NCBI GenBank assembly: GCA_030998015.1
Contig: JARWMV010000246.1
Coordinates: 496,001 to 560,000, forward strand
Length of the DNA stretch: 64,000 nucleotides
DNA from: Ceratorhiza oryzae-sativae
Lineage: Eukaryota; Basidiomycota; Agaricomycetes; Cantharellales; Ceratobasidiaceae
Reading direction: 5' to 3'
Shown piece by piece: positions 36,894-46,515 of the stretch. Both the position numbers and the translations under genes were made by a program. The notes below the pieces were generated by a model. It saw only the letters and a list, made by a program, of their open reading frames with translations, searched no databases and was not told where the DNA came from. Each line of letters begins with the position of its first letter. The first letter of the stretch is position 1.

Positions 36894-38067
36894 TGCGATC
36901 TTTCATTGGTTAGTCAGAGGTCAGGGTATACATGGAGGAGAGGGCAGCGGTACGCACAGGAATGAGGCGGCTTCATACTTTAGTTACCGGCAGTTATAGG
37001 ACCGGAAAAAGAAGGTGACGTATAACACATCGTCTAGTATCGTTACGGCGCAAGATGGTGTGAAAGGAGGAATTTGAGAGAATGATGGTTTGATAAGCTT
37101 CTCCCAATACCACCCACACCGAGAACACCGAGAGCGAGACATTAACTTGGAGACTAGTGAATACCCGTAGGGTTACCCTGTGGCTCTGAAACCACCGAGA
37201 ACGGGGCAGCGGAGGCCCTAAGCTAGTTCGTCGCCAATTAATTCATCAGGGGGCACCGATCACGAACTTATACCTGTGTGGCTTGTGGCAATCTATGAGA
37301 TTCAAGGCCGAGGAACTCACTAGAGTAGGTCCAAACGAATTTCATCCCACTTTTCGGCTCATACTAGAGCTTGTATGACGCATCGGTAGCTATGCTACCA
37401 GATAGAATGAAATTCGGACATTTTTTCCTTCAGGAATAGAAAGATTATCTCGCTGTTTATATATCTAATTGTCGGCCATTCCAAGGATTCTATGCTCCGA
37501 CAGTATTTTATCTACCCAACAAGAAACTGGGTGTTGGCGACAAACCTGTTATGACAGGAGGCGCCTATTAGCCAAAACTTGCTTGCGATATTCGTTTCAA
37601 CTATAAGGTACGAGTCCCGGTTTCTCCGTTTATACGATAAAAATACGTTTAAGAACCTCAAGAGTGAGAACCGATGGATTCTGGAAGATTTTAACGTAGG
37701 CGACCTATGAGTCTTTGTGGGACCAGGACTATGCGTGATCAGCCTCTTGGCGGGCTCTCGCTTAATGTCCAGCACCAGTTGTTGCTCGCATTCAAGGCGG
37801 GTGCATATGCTCAGGATATCGGATGATTTTTCTCCTTGATTCGCCAGTCGCACTATGGTGTGTGTGAACGAAACATAACGCCGAGTTGCCCAAGCGCAGT
37901 GCTTCTGTTGCCGCCCGACCGCCCGAACCCATAACAGTCTACTCCCATCATGACCGACCACACCGAGGAGAACTCGGCTAGTGCCTGCGTTCTTTTACTG
38001 TACCACGCCTCCACCCGGGGTATAAAACGGTGGGCGTTGTTCAGCCCGGGTACTTGAACACAAAACA
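36894..38067. other. gene-poor spacer and GH76 promoter
   Basis: A 149-codon minus-strand open frame at 37512-37961 has no recognisable motif and an ordinary basic, unstructured composition, so I treat it as chance. The last 50 bases hold the GH76 TATA box. Confidence 0.45.
38021..38027 (+). promoter_or_regulatory. TATA box of GH76 gene
   Basis: TATAAAA lies 41 bases before the ATG at 38068, so transcription should start close to 38050 with a very short leader. Confidence 0.65.
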
Positions 38068-39808
38068 ATGCCTCGGGTCGCTGCTCTGCTCCTTGCTCTA
38101 CCTCTGGCCGCATCAGCCGCGGACTTGGGGGTCCCTCTTTCATGGAGGGTAATTAATTGGCCTGAATTTTGGCTTGACCATGGTCTAACGCTTGCCTGCC
38201 TCATTAGAAATTCTCAAACTCGCGCGGGGTAACCGAGCGTCAAAACATCGCTCAAGCGGTGTGTTTTGCTTTCTTTATGACAGCTCAATGTTTTCTAACA
38301 TGCGACCATCGTGCCTCCGGGTAGGCTATTGGTCAGTGAACATCCGTAATGCAACGGTTCTGGTATTCATAGGTTTACCATCGCTAGACAACATTAAACA
38401 ATACGTTGATACGTCCAATTATGAACTGAGGGGACTCGGTTTCTGGGTCTCAGCCAACTCTTGGAGTGCCATGGCTATCAAGGATAAGCTCACTGGCAAC
38501 CAAGCAAATCGAGGCATGTTTAGCGACGCGATGGGGGTGAGTACCTGCTGCGAAATAGGTCGCTCTCGCTCATGCTCCAACAGAACAACATCTACTGGCA
38601 CCCTCATTATAACAAATACGGTTACAACGACGATGCAATGTGAGTCGGCCCTAGGTGCACCCATTTCCTCGATTTACGGTCTTTCACAGGTGGTGGGCGT
38701 CTGCTAATATCTACGGATACCGAGCATACGGAGACCAAGTACTTCTCGGCTATGCCGTTGATACCTGGAACGATGTCTCACGATTGTACGCTTTCGCTTT
38801 CCTTGGGAATTTATCTCAATACTAACCCTTGATCAAGTGTCCTAACTGCGGCTCAGGCCTCGGCAGGAAGGCACCCTCTCAAAAATTCTGCCATCAAGGG
38901 TACCTGTGGTGGAACCACCATGGCAGGAGGCGTCTTTTGGGTGTGTCTAACTCGACTATGCACCAATGCGCTCGCTTCTCATGTCTTTTGTAATGCAGAA
39001 CCAAGATGCTGCCGATCCTGGCATGAATGCTATCACCACGGGTCTTTATACTTCGTGCGTGTCTCCAACTAATCTACCTATATATGCGCTGACATTAAAT
39101 ACCTAGTCTTTCAGCGTACCTCGCTGAAGCGACTGGAGACTCGAAATACACCCAGGCTGCGATCCTATCCGCAAACTGGATCAAAAACCACCGGTACAAC
39201 GCAAACACGCACATCGTGCTCGACAGCCTCAACGCTGCCGATTGTTCCCTGTCCGCAGACGACTTTACGTTTACGTATAACAGCGGCAAGTACCTTGAAG
39301 CCCTGGCTGTTTTGAAGGACATTACCAAGGACTCTCAGTGGACAACCTTGTAAACTCTTGACATGGTGTCGATAACGATTTGCTGATCTCGGTGATTAGG
39401 ATGATGGAGATTGCAAGCGGCGGCGATGAAAAACTCCAAGTGGCAAGGCTCCGACGGTATCATCACCGAAGGACAGGACGGGGACTATAATACGAACAAC
39501 GACGGGCGCGGATTCAAGGGTATGTTTTTGGTTTCATCGACGTATGATTAAAATCCCTCGTAATCGTTTTCAAATCCACAGCCATCTTTATTCGCGGTCT
39601 TATCGAGGTCTGGAACCGTAGTGTTGGGAACAACGACCTCCAGATCCTGATTCACAGCTACGTTGACGTGCAGTACAATGCGCTTCTTGATCTTGCTGCT
39701 AGTGGTGCCTCGTACGGTGTGGTCTGGCACGGACCTTACAAGGGTGCAACGGCTTGGGGTCAGAACGCAGCTCTGGACGTCTTGGTTGCGGCCATTACTA
39801 CAAACTGA
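38068..39808 (+). CDS. secreted glycoside hydrolase family 76 (alpha-1,6-mannanase type)
   Basis: GH76 enzymes cut alpha-1,6-mannan; the fungal Dfg5/Dcw1 relatives link GPI proteins to the wall, while others are secreted. ATG at 38068 gives MPRVAALLLALPLAASAADL, a clear signal peptide. Blocks in order are YELRGLGFWVSANSWSAMAI, NIYWHPHYNKYGYNDDAMWW (the adjacent Asp pair is the catalytic site), ANIYGYRAYGDQVLLGYAVD, TWNDVSRC, CGGTTMAGGVFWNQDAADPG, MNAITTGLYTSLSAYLAEAT, KYTQAAILSANWIKNHRYN, TYNSGKYLEALAVLKDITKD, GIITEGQDGDYNTNNDGRGF and AIFIRGLIEVWNRS. It ends with AASGASYGVVWHGPYKGAT and the stop TGA at 39806-39808. I see no C-terminal GPI signal, so it is probably a free secreted enzyme. About nine short introns. 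Confidence 0.92.
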
Positions 39809-40190
39809 GTGCTCGAAGCATGTATTTGGTTTGATCTGTACTGGCTGGCGCTTTTCTGTATGTACCGAGGCGTACCCATGATCTATCTTCTAATTCAACG
39901 ACGTTTGGCTGGGCAAACCTGTCATTCACAGGCTACAGGGGTTTACTTCGGTACGAGCGGGATTGCTGCTATCATACGATGGATGGCTCTATATATGCGT
40001 CGGATTTGGCCACCACACAACGATATGAGGATTAGATGATGTATACACCGATACAAAAAGAGTGTCTACAACAACCCACGTACAGAAGAAAATCCAACAA
40101 CAAATAGCCCTCTCGTCACAAGATCATAACCAAAAAGAAAATGTCTGAAATAAAACTGTTCGTTAAATGTCCGGAATGTCCATCAACTCC
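39809..40190. other. convergent 3' flanks
   Basis: Between the GH76 and glycoprotein genes. No coding block seen. Confidence 0.4.
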
Positions 40191-41464
40191 TTAGAAGACG
40201 TAAAAGCCGGCGCCGACCATAGCGGACAAGACGCCCGCAATCGCGATACCAATGGTCATCTCGCGTGCAACATCCAAGCTGCTACCGTCGTTGCTGTTGG
40301 GGGCTGCTGTACCAGAGACACTGGCGCTGGTCGCTTGCGCCGACCTGCTCGAACCGGAACCGGTGAGAGTAGCCGTGGCGGAAGCTTGAGTTCCGACGGC
40401 AAAGGACTTGACGGTCGTACACATCGAGGTGGAAGCCGCGGGGTGAGGAGGCGGGGTGTTGGGTTGTCCTTGACGGAAAGTCGAGGTCGAGCCGTCTGGC
40501 TGGGGGTAAAGACCCATCGGGATGGTGCTATCACCCTCGCAGTTGGTGAAGCCATCGCCGTAATCTCCAGGGATATTCCAGCCACAGCCAGTAAGGTCTG
40601 TTTCATAGCTGTAAGCAAGGATATTCTGATGATTGGATGGATAACGCACCGTAGATGTGTTGGCACCTCTTCTTTGCGTCTGGTCCGTCCTTGCACGCGC
40701 GGATGCAGAATTCGGTGGCGCTTTGGAAGTTGGTCCATTCGTGCATCTAGACGATTGATTTTAGTAAGCCGTTGCTAGCGGCCGTTGAAAAAGCACATAC
40801 CTGAACACCAAGACCGGATGGGCCAGCGCTAAACGCGTTGGAGAAGACGAGACCACCATGAGGGTTGCCCAGACGGTCAGCGCCGTGAGGATCGAGCTCT
40901 CCTCCCTCATCACCACGCTTGATGCCGATCTTGGTGAAGTCACCCGTGCCGGTGACCTGGACGTAGTCGGGTGTCCTCACAAAGTGAGCCGACTTGAGGG
41001 TACCCTCGGGCATGAGACGTGTGCCGCGGCCGGGAGCCGTGCAGTAAGACACCACAATCTGCTCGATATCCCCAATCACTCCGTTGGGCTTCGGTGGCCC
41101 CCAAACGCAAAAGTCGCTTGGGTAGACGTCAGCCTCAACACACAAGTCGTGCGTGCAGTGGGTTACTCACGTCACGGAATTCACAAAGACATTTTGGCAC
41201 ATCGAGTCCTGGGAATTGCCATTGCCGCACTAGATGTCAAGCGTTTGATTAGCCGAGCAGAATACCGCGCAAGATGATTGGCATACGTTGTTAGTTCCAG
41301 ATTGGTCGGCTACGGGGCAACGTCAGCGACTGATGCTCATCACGGCTGGGCAGTCTCGTACCTTCTGTCTTGTCCGGGAGGTGGGCAGGGTCGTACGTGG
41401 CTGTGTACTGCCCCGCAACGGACGACACAAGTGCCGCGGACGCCAAGAATGCCAGAGAGCGCAT
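40191..41464 (-). CDS. macrophage-activating glycoprotein homologue, cell surface
   Basis: A basidiomycete wall or surface glycoprotein of unknown biochemical role, named after a mushroom protein that stimulates macrophages. ATG at 41464 gives MRSLAFLASAALVSSVAGQY, a signal peptide, then TATYDPAHLPDKTE, QSGTNN, CGNGNSQDSMCQNVFVNSVT, DFCVWGPPKPNGVIGDIEQI, VVSYCTAPGRGTRLMPEGTL, HFVRTPDYVQVTGTGDFTKI, GGELDPHGADRLGNPHGGLV and FSNAFSAGPSGLGVQ. After that come MHEWTNFQSATEFCIRACKD, CQHIYDLTGCGWNIPGDYGD and MGLYPQPDGSTSTFRQGQP. A Ser/Thr/Ala-rich stalk and a C-terminal hydrophobic segment (MTIGIAIAGVLSAMVGAGFY) with TAA at 40191-40193 suggest a GPI anchor. Many cysteines imply disulfides. Four or five introns. 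Confidence 0.88.
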
Positions 41465-42831
41465 GTCTAAAATTAACTACAGACGACGGAACGAGCGGTG
41501 ACGACGGAGAAGAGGGCGACGAACGACGGTCTGTCTACATGTTCTGCCCGCACATTTATACGACGCGTTCCTGACGTGCGCGCGCTCATCGAATACAACT
41601 CGAACATATCCGAATGCGTCGAGCGCTACATCCGTGTTCTTGGCAAGAACTTGGCAGGTCCAGGCAACGTCGATTTGTCGTGGACATCCATTGAAATTAT
41701 GTTCTTATGTACGATTATGGATAGCGGCGCGGGGTTAGAAGGCTCGGCACGTCCAAGGCTACGAGCGAACACAGGATCGCGAGAGGAACACCGTTCGCCA
41801 AGCCGTTACCTCAGCATGATCCTCGAGCGCCGTCTGATCACCCAAGATTCTTGTCAAATTCAGGAATAGATCTCGAGCGTCTGTTACGTAGACCCGACAA
41901 AGGCCAAGACGGCGTGTCGGATGTGCGTTGAGATTGCACGCCCAGAGCATGCGCATATAGACACCTCTCACTTGGCAAGCGATCAAACGTGGTGGGTCAT
42001 GTCGGGCATACCATTTCGGGGCTGAAGCGTGTTGATAGCAGGCGAGTTTCAAATACTTTCGGTCGATACTCTTTGGCGTGCATCTTATTTCTACTGTGAG
42101 CCGTTGGCCATACGAGTGACATTTACGGGGGGTCTTGACCGAGCTGACAAGTCGAGTTGGCACGACTTTTTGCCGAACAGCCTTTATTCTCTCATTGATA
42201 ACAGGAACCCGTCGCTGTTTTGCCGCATGTTGTAGTTGGTTCGACGTTCTCTTCCACATTCCATGGGGAATATTATCCTGAGACAACGAGGACAATATTC
42301 TGTTATCGAGGAATGCGTGTTCGGACCCGAGCCGGATAAATCCGTTGCGCAGGGATGCCATTGGATATTCTTTGATGAGATAGAACATGGTCTCGACCTT
42401 TTTTTTTTTCGACATACATATGTAACGACCTACACGAACACTCTCGTCGAACCGGTCAAAGACAACAAAAACAACTAGGGTAGAAGCGAGACACAGAGGG
42501 CGAGATGGGGGACAGTGATGAAATGGCCAATCTGCGTACTAAAGACAGAACAAGGCCAACAAGGAGAAGCGAGAAAAGAAAACCACGAAACGGAACGCTC
42601 ATGGGGGAAAGTGAAAAGCGCCAATGTCGACAAGAGCCCAGAGGCCCTTCATGCACGTGACCTCAACCAATTGAGATTATATCAGCTCCATACGTCATCG
42701 AATGTTGCTGCTCTTCCTTCGTCCATTCACTTCCAGAATTGGGCCAGCATTCAACTAGACTTGTACCGCCGTAATCGCTCTGTATTCTCGCAGACCGTGG
42801 ACTGTCGCCTTGACATCGAGCTGCTTAATTT
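41465..42831. other. divergent intergenic region with one long unexplained open frame
   Basis: Promoter region for the glycoprotein (leftwards) and the permease (rightwards). A 218-codon minus-strand open frame at 41759-42415 starts MSKKKKVETMFYLIKEYPMA and is basic throughout. I recognise no family and it has no introns, unlike its neighbours, so I do not call it a gene. Confidence 0.35.
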
Positions 42832-44587
42832 ATGGTAGCCAAAATGAGCGCCGGCCAGAACACACATCTCACATGGACCAACGTCGGAATTGGGTTTGCG
42901 TTTGTCGCCGTGGATGCGGTACGCCAAGCTACTCTGTCTGATGTGCACCAATTAACGTTACCTCGACTTATTAGGCCGTGTCCTATAGTTTGGGACTTGG
43001 AGTTGGGTCATCACTCGTCTCGGCTGCAATACGCTGCATCGTTCAATTGTCCATTATGGGGCTAGTTTTGCAGAGCGTATTCGAGACAAGATCTCCTTGG
43101 GCAGTGGCTGGAATTTCATGCGAGTTCTCTTCCATTCCCCATATGTGCTCTAAATAACACAGCCCAGGTCTTCTGCTCGTACTTGGTAGTTTCGAAACAG
43201 GTCGGTTGTCATGCTTCCTAATGGGAGACCCCGTTTAGCTGAATACCCTACTATTCTAGTCGCCAACAAGGCAAAGTACCGATTCTCCGGCATGGTGAGC
43301 CCTCATCCCCCGTTTATCCATGTCGATTCATCACTCTTCACGCCATCTGTGTTATGTGCACAGCTCCCTTCGACCTTTGTCGCAATGGCTATCTCAACGA
43401 TCCCAGTCTCGAGTGAGTTGCGGATGATTGCTCCGAGAGCCGAATCTCCATAGAATTCTGAACGACTGAACGAATTCAGTCATCGGTACCCGATTCGCCA
43501 TGTCAGAAGAGCAGTTTTGGGCCGCTGAAAAATACAGTGCGTACGAGCTTGTTCTCAAAGCAGACTTGGTATCAAACTCTATAAAGTTCCTGTCTTGGGC
43601 ATGCTTTGTGGGGCGACGATTTCCGGGATTGTAGTAGCAACAACTTCTGTCCTGAAAGAAATTCAGTAAGTTTCGGCTGTTCCCCGCGATCGTAACACAG
43701 TGAATTGACATGTTTCTTAGTGAGAACAGGGATAGAATTGAGACTTATTTAGCATTTGGAGCATCAGTAGGTCGTTTTCACGTTTACTCGAATCCCATGT
43801 CGTTCCTGGCGTCCCCCGGCCGACCACTATTGGCAAGTCCAGCTCCCAGCCGGTGCACCGGGGTTTCGAGACCCAGGGTCGCTCGACTCAAACGTCAAGG
43901 GTTTCGGAGCGTTCAAGGTTCCATATGGTCGTTCGGAGGGCCGTGCTCACGTGTATTGCTCTCTAGCGATACGAAGCATGCAAACCTATTGCAACTTCGG
44001 CCTTGCGCCTTGCACTTACTCCAACAATTAATCAGATGAGGTGCGTTGTGCGGTACAGTCTCCTGGTGCTAGGTACTGACATGCACTTTATTGCTGGCAA
44101 TTCAGCGTCATTGGGCTCATATCTATCCCTGGAATGATGACGGGTGCGATCCTAGGGGGTGCAAGTGTCGATCAGGCGGCGAAATTACAAAGTGAGCCAT
44201 ATATTCTCCAATGCTCCCGCTGTCATCTAATAAATTTTCGACATGCGCAGTGGTTATCATGTTCATGATCAACGGTAAGTATTTGATTATTCAATGCCCT
44301 TGAAACTGTGGCTGACAGGCTCTGGCGCTGCCGCTATTCCTCCAATAGCATCTGCGGGCCTAGCTTCTATCGCCGCCATGCTTGCTGCGTTGTCCATCGC
44401 GGTTGATGACCAAAGCCGTGTTCGCAGCGAGCGCATAACCAGCGAAAAACATGTACTCTGGCGCACTCGCGACCGAGCTATCCACGGCGTCGTTCACGCT
44501 GGAAAAGTTGGCTATGACCGGTTGCGCCACCCGCGGCATCGAACGTCTTCTAGCGGAAACGAAGAAACCTCTCCTCTTTTGGGGTAG
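42832..44587 (+). CDS. UPF0014/FetB-type membrane permease
   Basis: A multi-pass protein of the UPF0014 group, whose bacterial member FetB exports iron with the ATPase FetA. ATG at 42832 (or 42844) gives MVAKMSAGQNTHLTWTNVGI and GFAFVAVDA, then AVSYSLGLGVGSSLVSAAIR, CIVQLSIMGLVLQSVFETRS, a block with TVVANKAKYRFSGM-like sequence, STFVAMAISTIPVSIIGTRF, EKYIPVLGMLCGATISGIVV and LKEIHENRDRIETYLAFGAS. The tail includes RYEACKPIATSALRLALTPT, VIGLISIPGMMTGAILGGAS and MFMINGSGAAAIPPIASAGL, then a hydrophilic C-terminus ending SPLLG at 44587. About seven helices are visible. One intron (about 43770-43970) is unusually long for this window. No FetA-like ATPase lies nearby, so its partner and substrate are unknown. 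Confidence 0.88.
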
Positions 44588-45628
44588 AGACCAATCGTGA
44601 GGCAATTTGCCACCTGCTAGGCAAAGATGCTGCCTAATAGCACGAGTCTACCTTTTTAGGGTATCCTTCTGTACTCCCGCTCCTATATCGTTTGGACTCG
44701 ACCAATGTACTGGATCTAATCAGTTTGCATCCTAATTAACAAGCGTTGACCTGATCAAGACCAGACGAATTGGGAATTGGATACTTGGAACCGTTGGCGG
44801 GTGTCATTTCCGCCCGATCTGCAAGGCTCGATGGTGAGCCCACCAGGCTCTAGCGACGTATCGCTCAGGCAATCTTCAGTTTTCAGCCACCAAGCATAAT
44901 ACGTCGATCATAACATATGTGACTAGTGATTGTCGATACCCGGATGCCTAAATATCGATACGGTACGATGTCTCCAAGTACGTGGTTCGGTACCGCAGCC
45001 ATGCGGTTGCTGCTACTGAGTTTTGAAGATTAGGATCCCGACCGAGTTCGCGCCTTGCGTGTGCTGTGCGTGGCGTGGCGTGGGGAACCTACTCCCTCGG
45101 TTTACCTTGTTGCGTCCCAGTTAGGTCTTATTAAAAAAAAAAAGTGTCGAGCGCAGGGATTGAACAGGCCCTCGAGCCCTAGTCCTAGGGGTTTGCACGG
45201 AGAAGCGACTCCCGAAGGGTGTTCATTTGTGCATATATGGCGAAAGCGCACGATGGACTATCATGTCCTCGGAATCTGGGGTCAAGCTGGTGAGCTTACG
45301 AGGCGACTTTCCAAAGAGACTTGGAGCTAAACTTGATTCCGTGTTCGAGGGCTTGCCTTGCCATTGGCCTCGGAGGTTAATGCGCCGGCTGAGACCAGCA
45401 GGCATTTGGGTAGTAGCCGCTGGTTCGTAAAAAATGGCCGCAGGGCTTACTTTTCGTCCGTCGTGTTGCCATGGGCGGTTTGTTAAGTGAGCGCATGGTG
45501 GGGTATAAAGCCCGGCCACGGTCGGTTGTTCAACTCACAGCTCACAACCCACCTTGCGTTGTTTTCCCTGACGCACATTTGCGCTCCACAAACCGCTTTG
45601 ACTGCATTCTACTAGCCAGTACTTCAAC
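44588..45628. other. spacer with a weak RNA polymerase III-like signal
   Basis: No coding block seen. On the minus strand 45157-45165 reads GTTCAATCC, which fits a B-box, and 13 bases later comes a run of 11 T (45133-45143). I could not fold a tRNA or find an A-box. Confidence 0.35.
45504..45510 (+). promoter_or_regulatory. TATA box of the small cysteine-rich gene
   Basis: TATAAAG lies 125 bases before the ATG at 45629, followed by a C/T- and CACA-rich leader. Confidence 0.5.
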
Positions 45629-45915
45629 ATGCACTCTACCACTGTCTACACTGTCGTCGATGCTTGCTTCGCTGTCAAGTGTGACAAGTGCCAGAAGACT
45701 ACATGGAAGGTCCGTCGCTGTCGCTCTTGCTTGTCTGTAATGTCATGCTCATCTGCTCTGCCAACAGGGATGTGGCAGGCACGTCGACTCTGTGAGTATC
45801 CTGGCACCACTTGAGGGGGCCAATCAGCGTGCTTGGGCGTCCGCTAACAACTCGAATGCTATTTCAGGTCATGAGCCAAGTTAAACCCGAGGACCAGTGC
45901 ACTTGCCCGCGTTAA
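45629..45915 (+). CDS. small conserved cysteine-rich protein, ~50 aa, three exons
   Basis: Exon 1 (from ATG 45629) encodes MHSTTVYTVVDACFAVKCDK and CQKTTWK; intron 1 runs from GTCCGT to CCAACAG. A tiny exon reads GCGRHVDS, and after intron 2 (GTGAGT...TTTCAG) the last exon reads VMSQVKPEDQCTCPR with TAA at 45913-45915. The pattern C-x2-C-x-K-T-T-W-K-G-C-G-x-H-V-x-x-V-M-x-x-V-x-x-x-x-x-C-x-C is one I recognise from many small fungal proteins with no known function. Four or five Cys plus His would suit one zinc site. The gene is too short and fragmented for simple open-frame detection. All splice junctions keep the frame. Confidence 0.8.
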
Positions 45916-46515
45916 ATGCTTGACCGATCGCGTGTTTGCTCATGCTTCTCACCCAAGTCTAATCGCCGCTCTTCTTTCGAGGTCCGAACCCACACGTGAT
46001 CCTGGGGGGTTTGACGAACCTTTTTGTTATGTTTTTCGTATGCCTGTTGAAATGAATTTCTTATGGTCTTTTGGGCCACGTACTTGGGGCCATTGGGGCT
46101 CGTCGGCGTTGGGCTTCCTCCCTACTTCTCCAGCGGAGTGCGGGGGATTAGGTGATGAGGTGCGAGCAACGTGGGCTCATTCCTAAAATGGGCGATCAGC
46201 AGCGTCCCGGAAAGATTGACGATGACCAATCGTTTGTTTCTGGGATTGCAAGGATATCATAAACGCCTGATGTCGAGAAAGATGTCAAATGATTTTGTAT
46301 GTGGGGGGAAAACATCAGCCCTGACATGAGCGGTTAAGACCGAAACCTGGCTGGGTCCAGCGGTCGACGACATCACCGACGATCGTTCGCTCCGCCTCAA
46401 TTCACCACTTGATTCATTTCACATAAAGCAGCTTGGACCCGACCACCACCGGCCTCGTCCTCGCTCCATGTGCTAGTGCCCGTTCCCGATATACATCCTC
46501 GTGTTCAGTCCGACG
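45916..46515. other. spacer before kinase gene
   Basis: No coding block recognised. The 5' leader of the kinase gene should begin near 46400. Confidence 0.4.

Noticed and set aside
37512..37961. 149-codon minus-strand open frame
   Set aside because: Composition looks random, there is no motif, and it lies next to a mobile element and the GH76 promoter.
45133..45240. Possible RNA polymerase III gene (B-box GTTCAATCC plus T11) on the minus strand
   Set aside because: The T-arm does not pair (GCCTG against CCTGC), no acceptor stem or A-box could be found, and the T run alone is common in AT-rich spacers.
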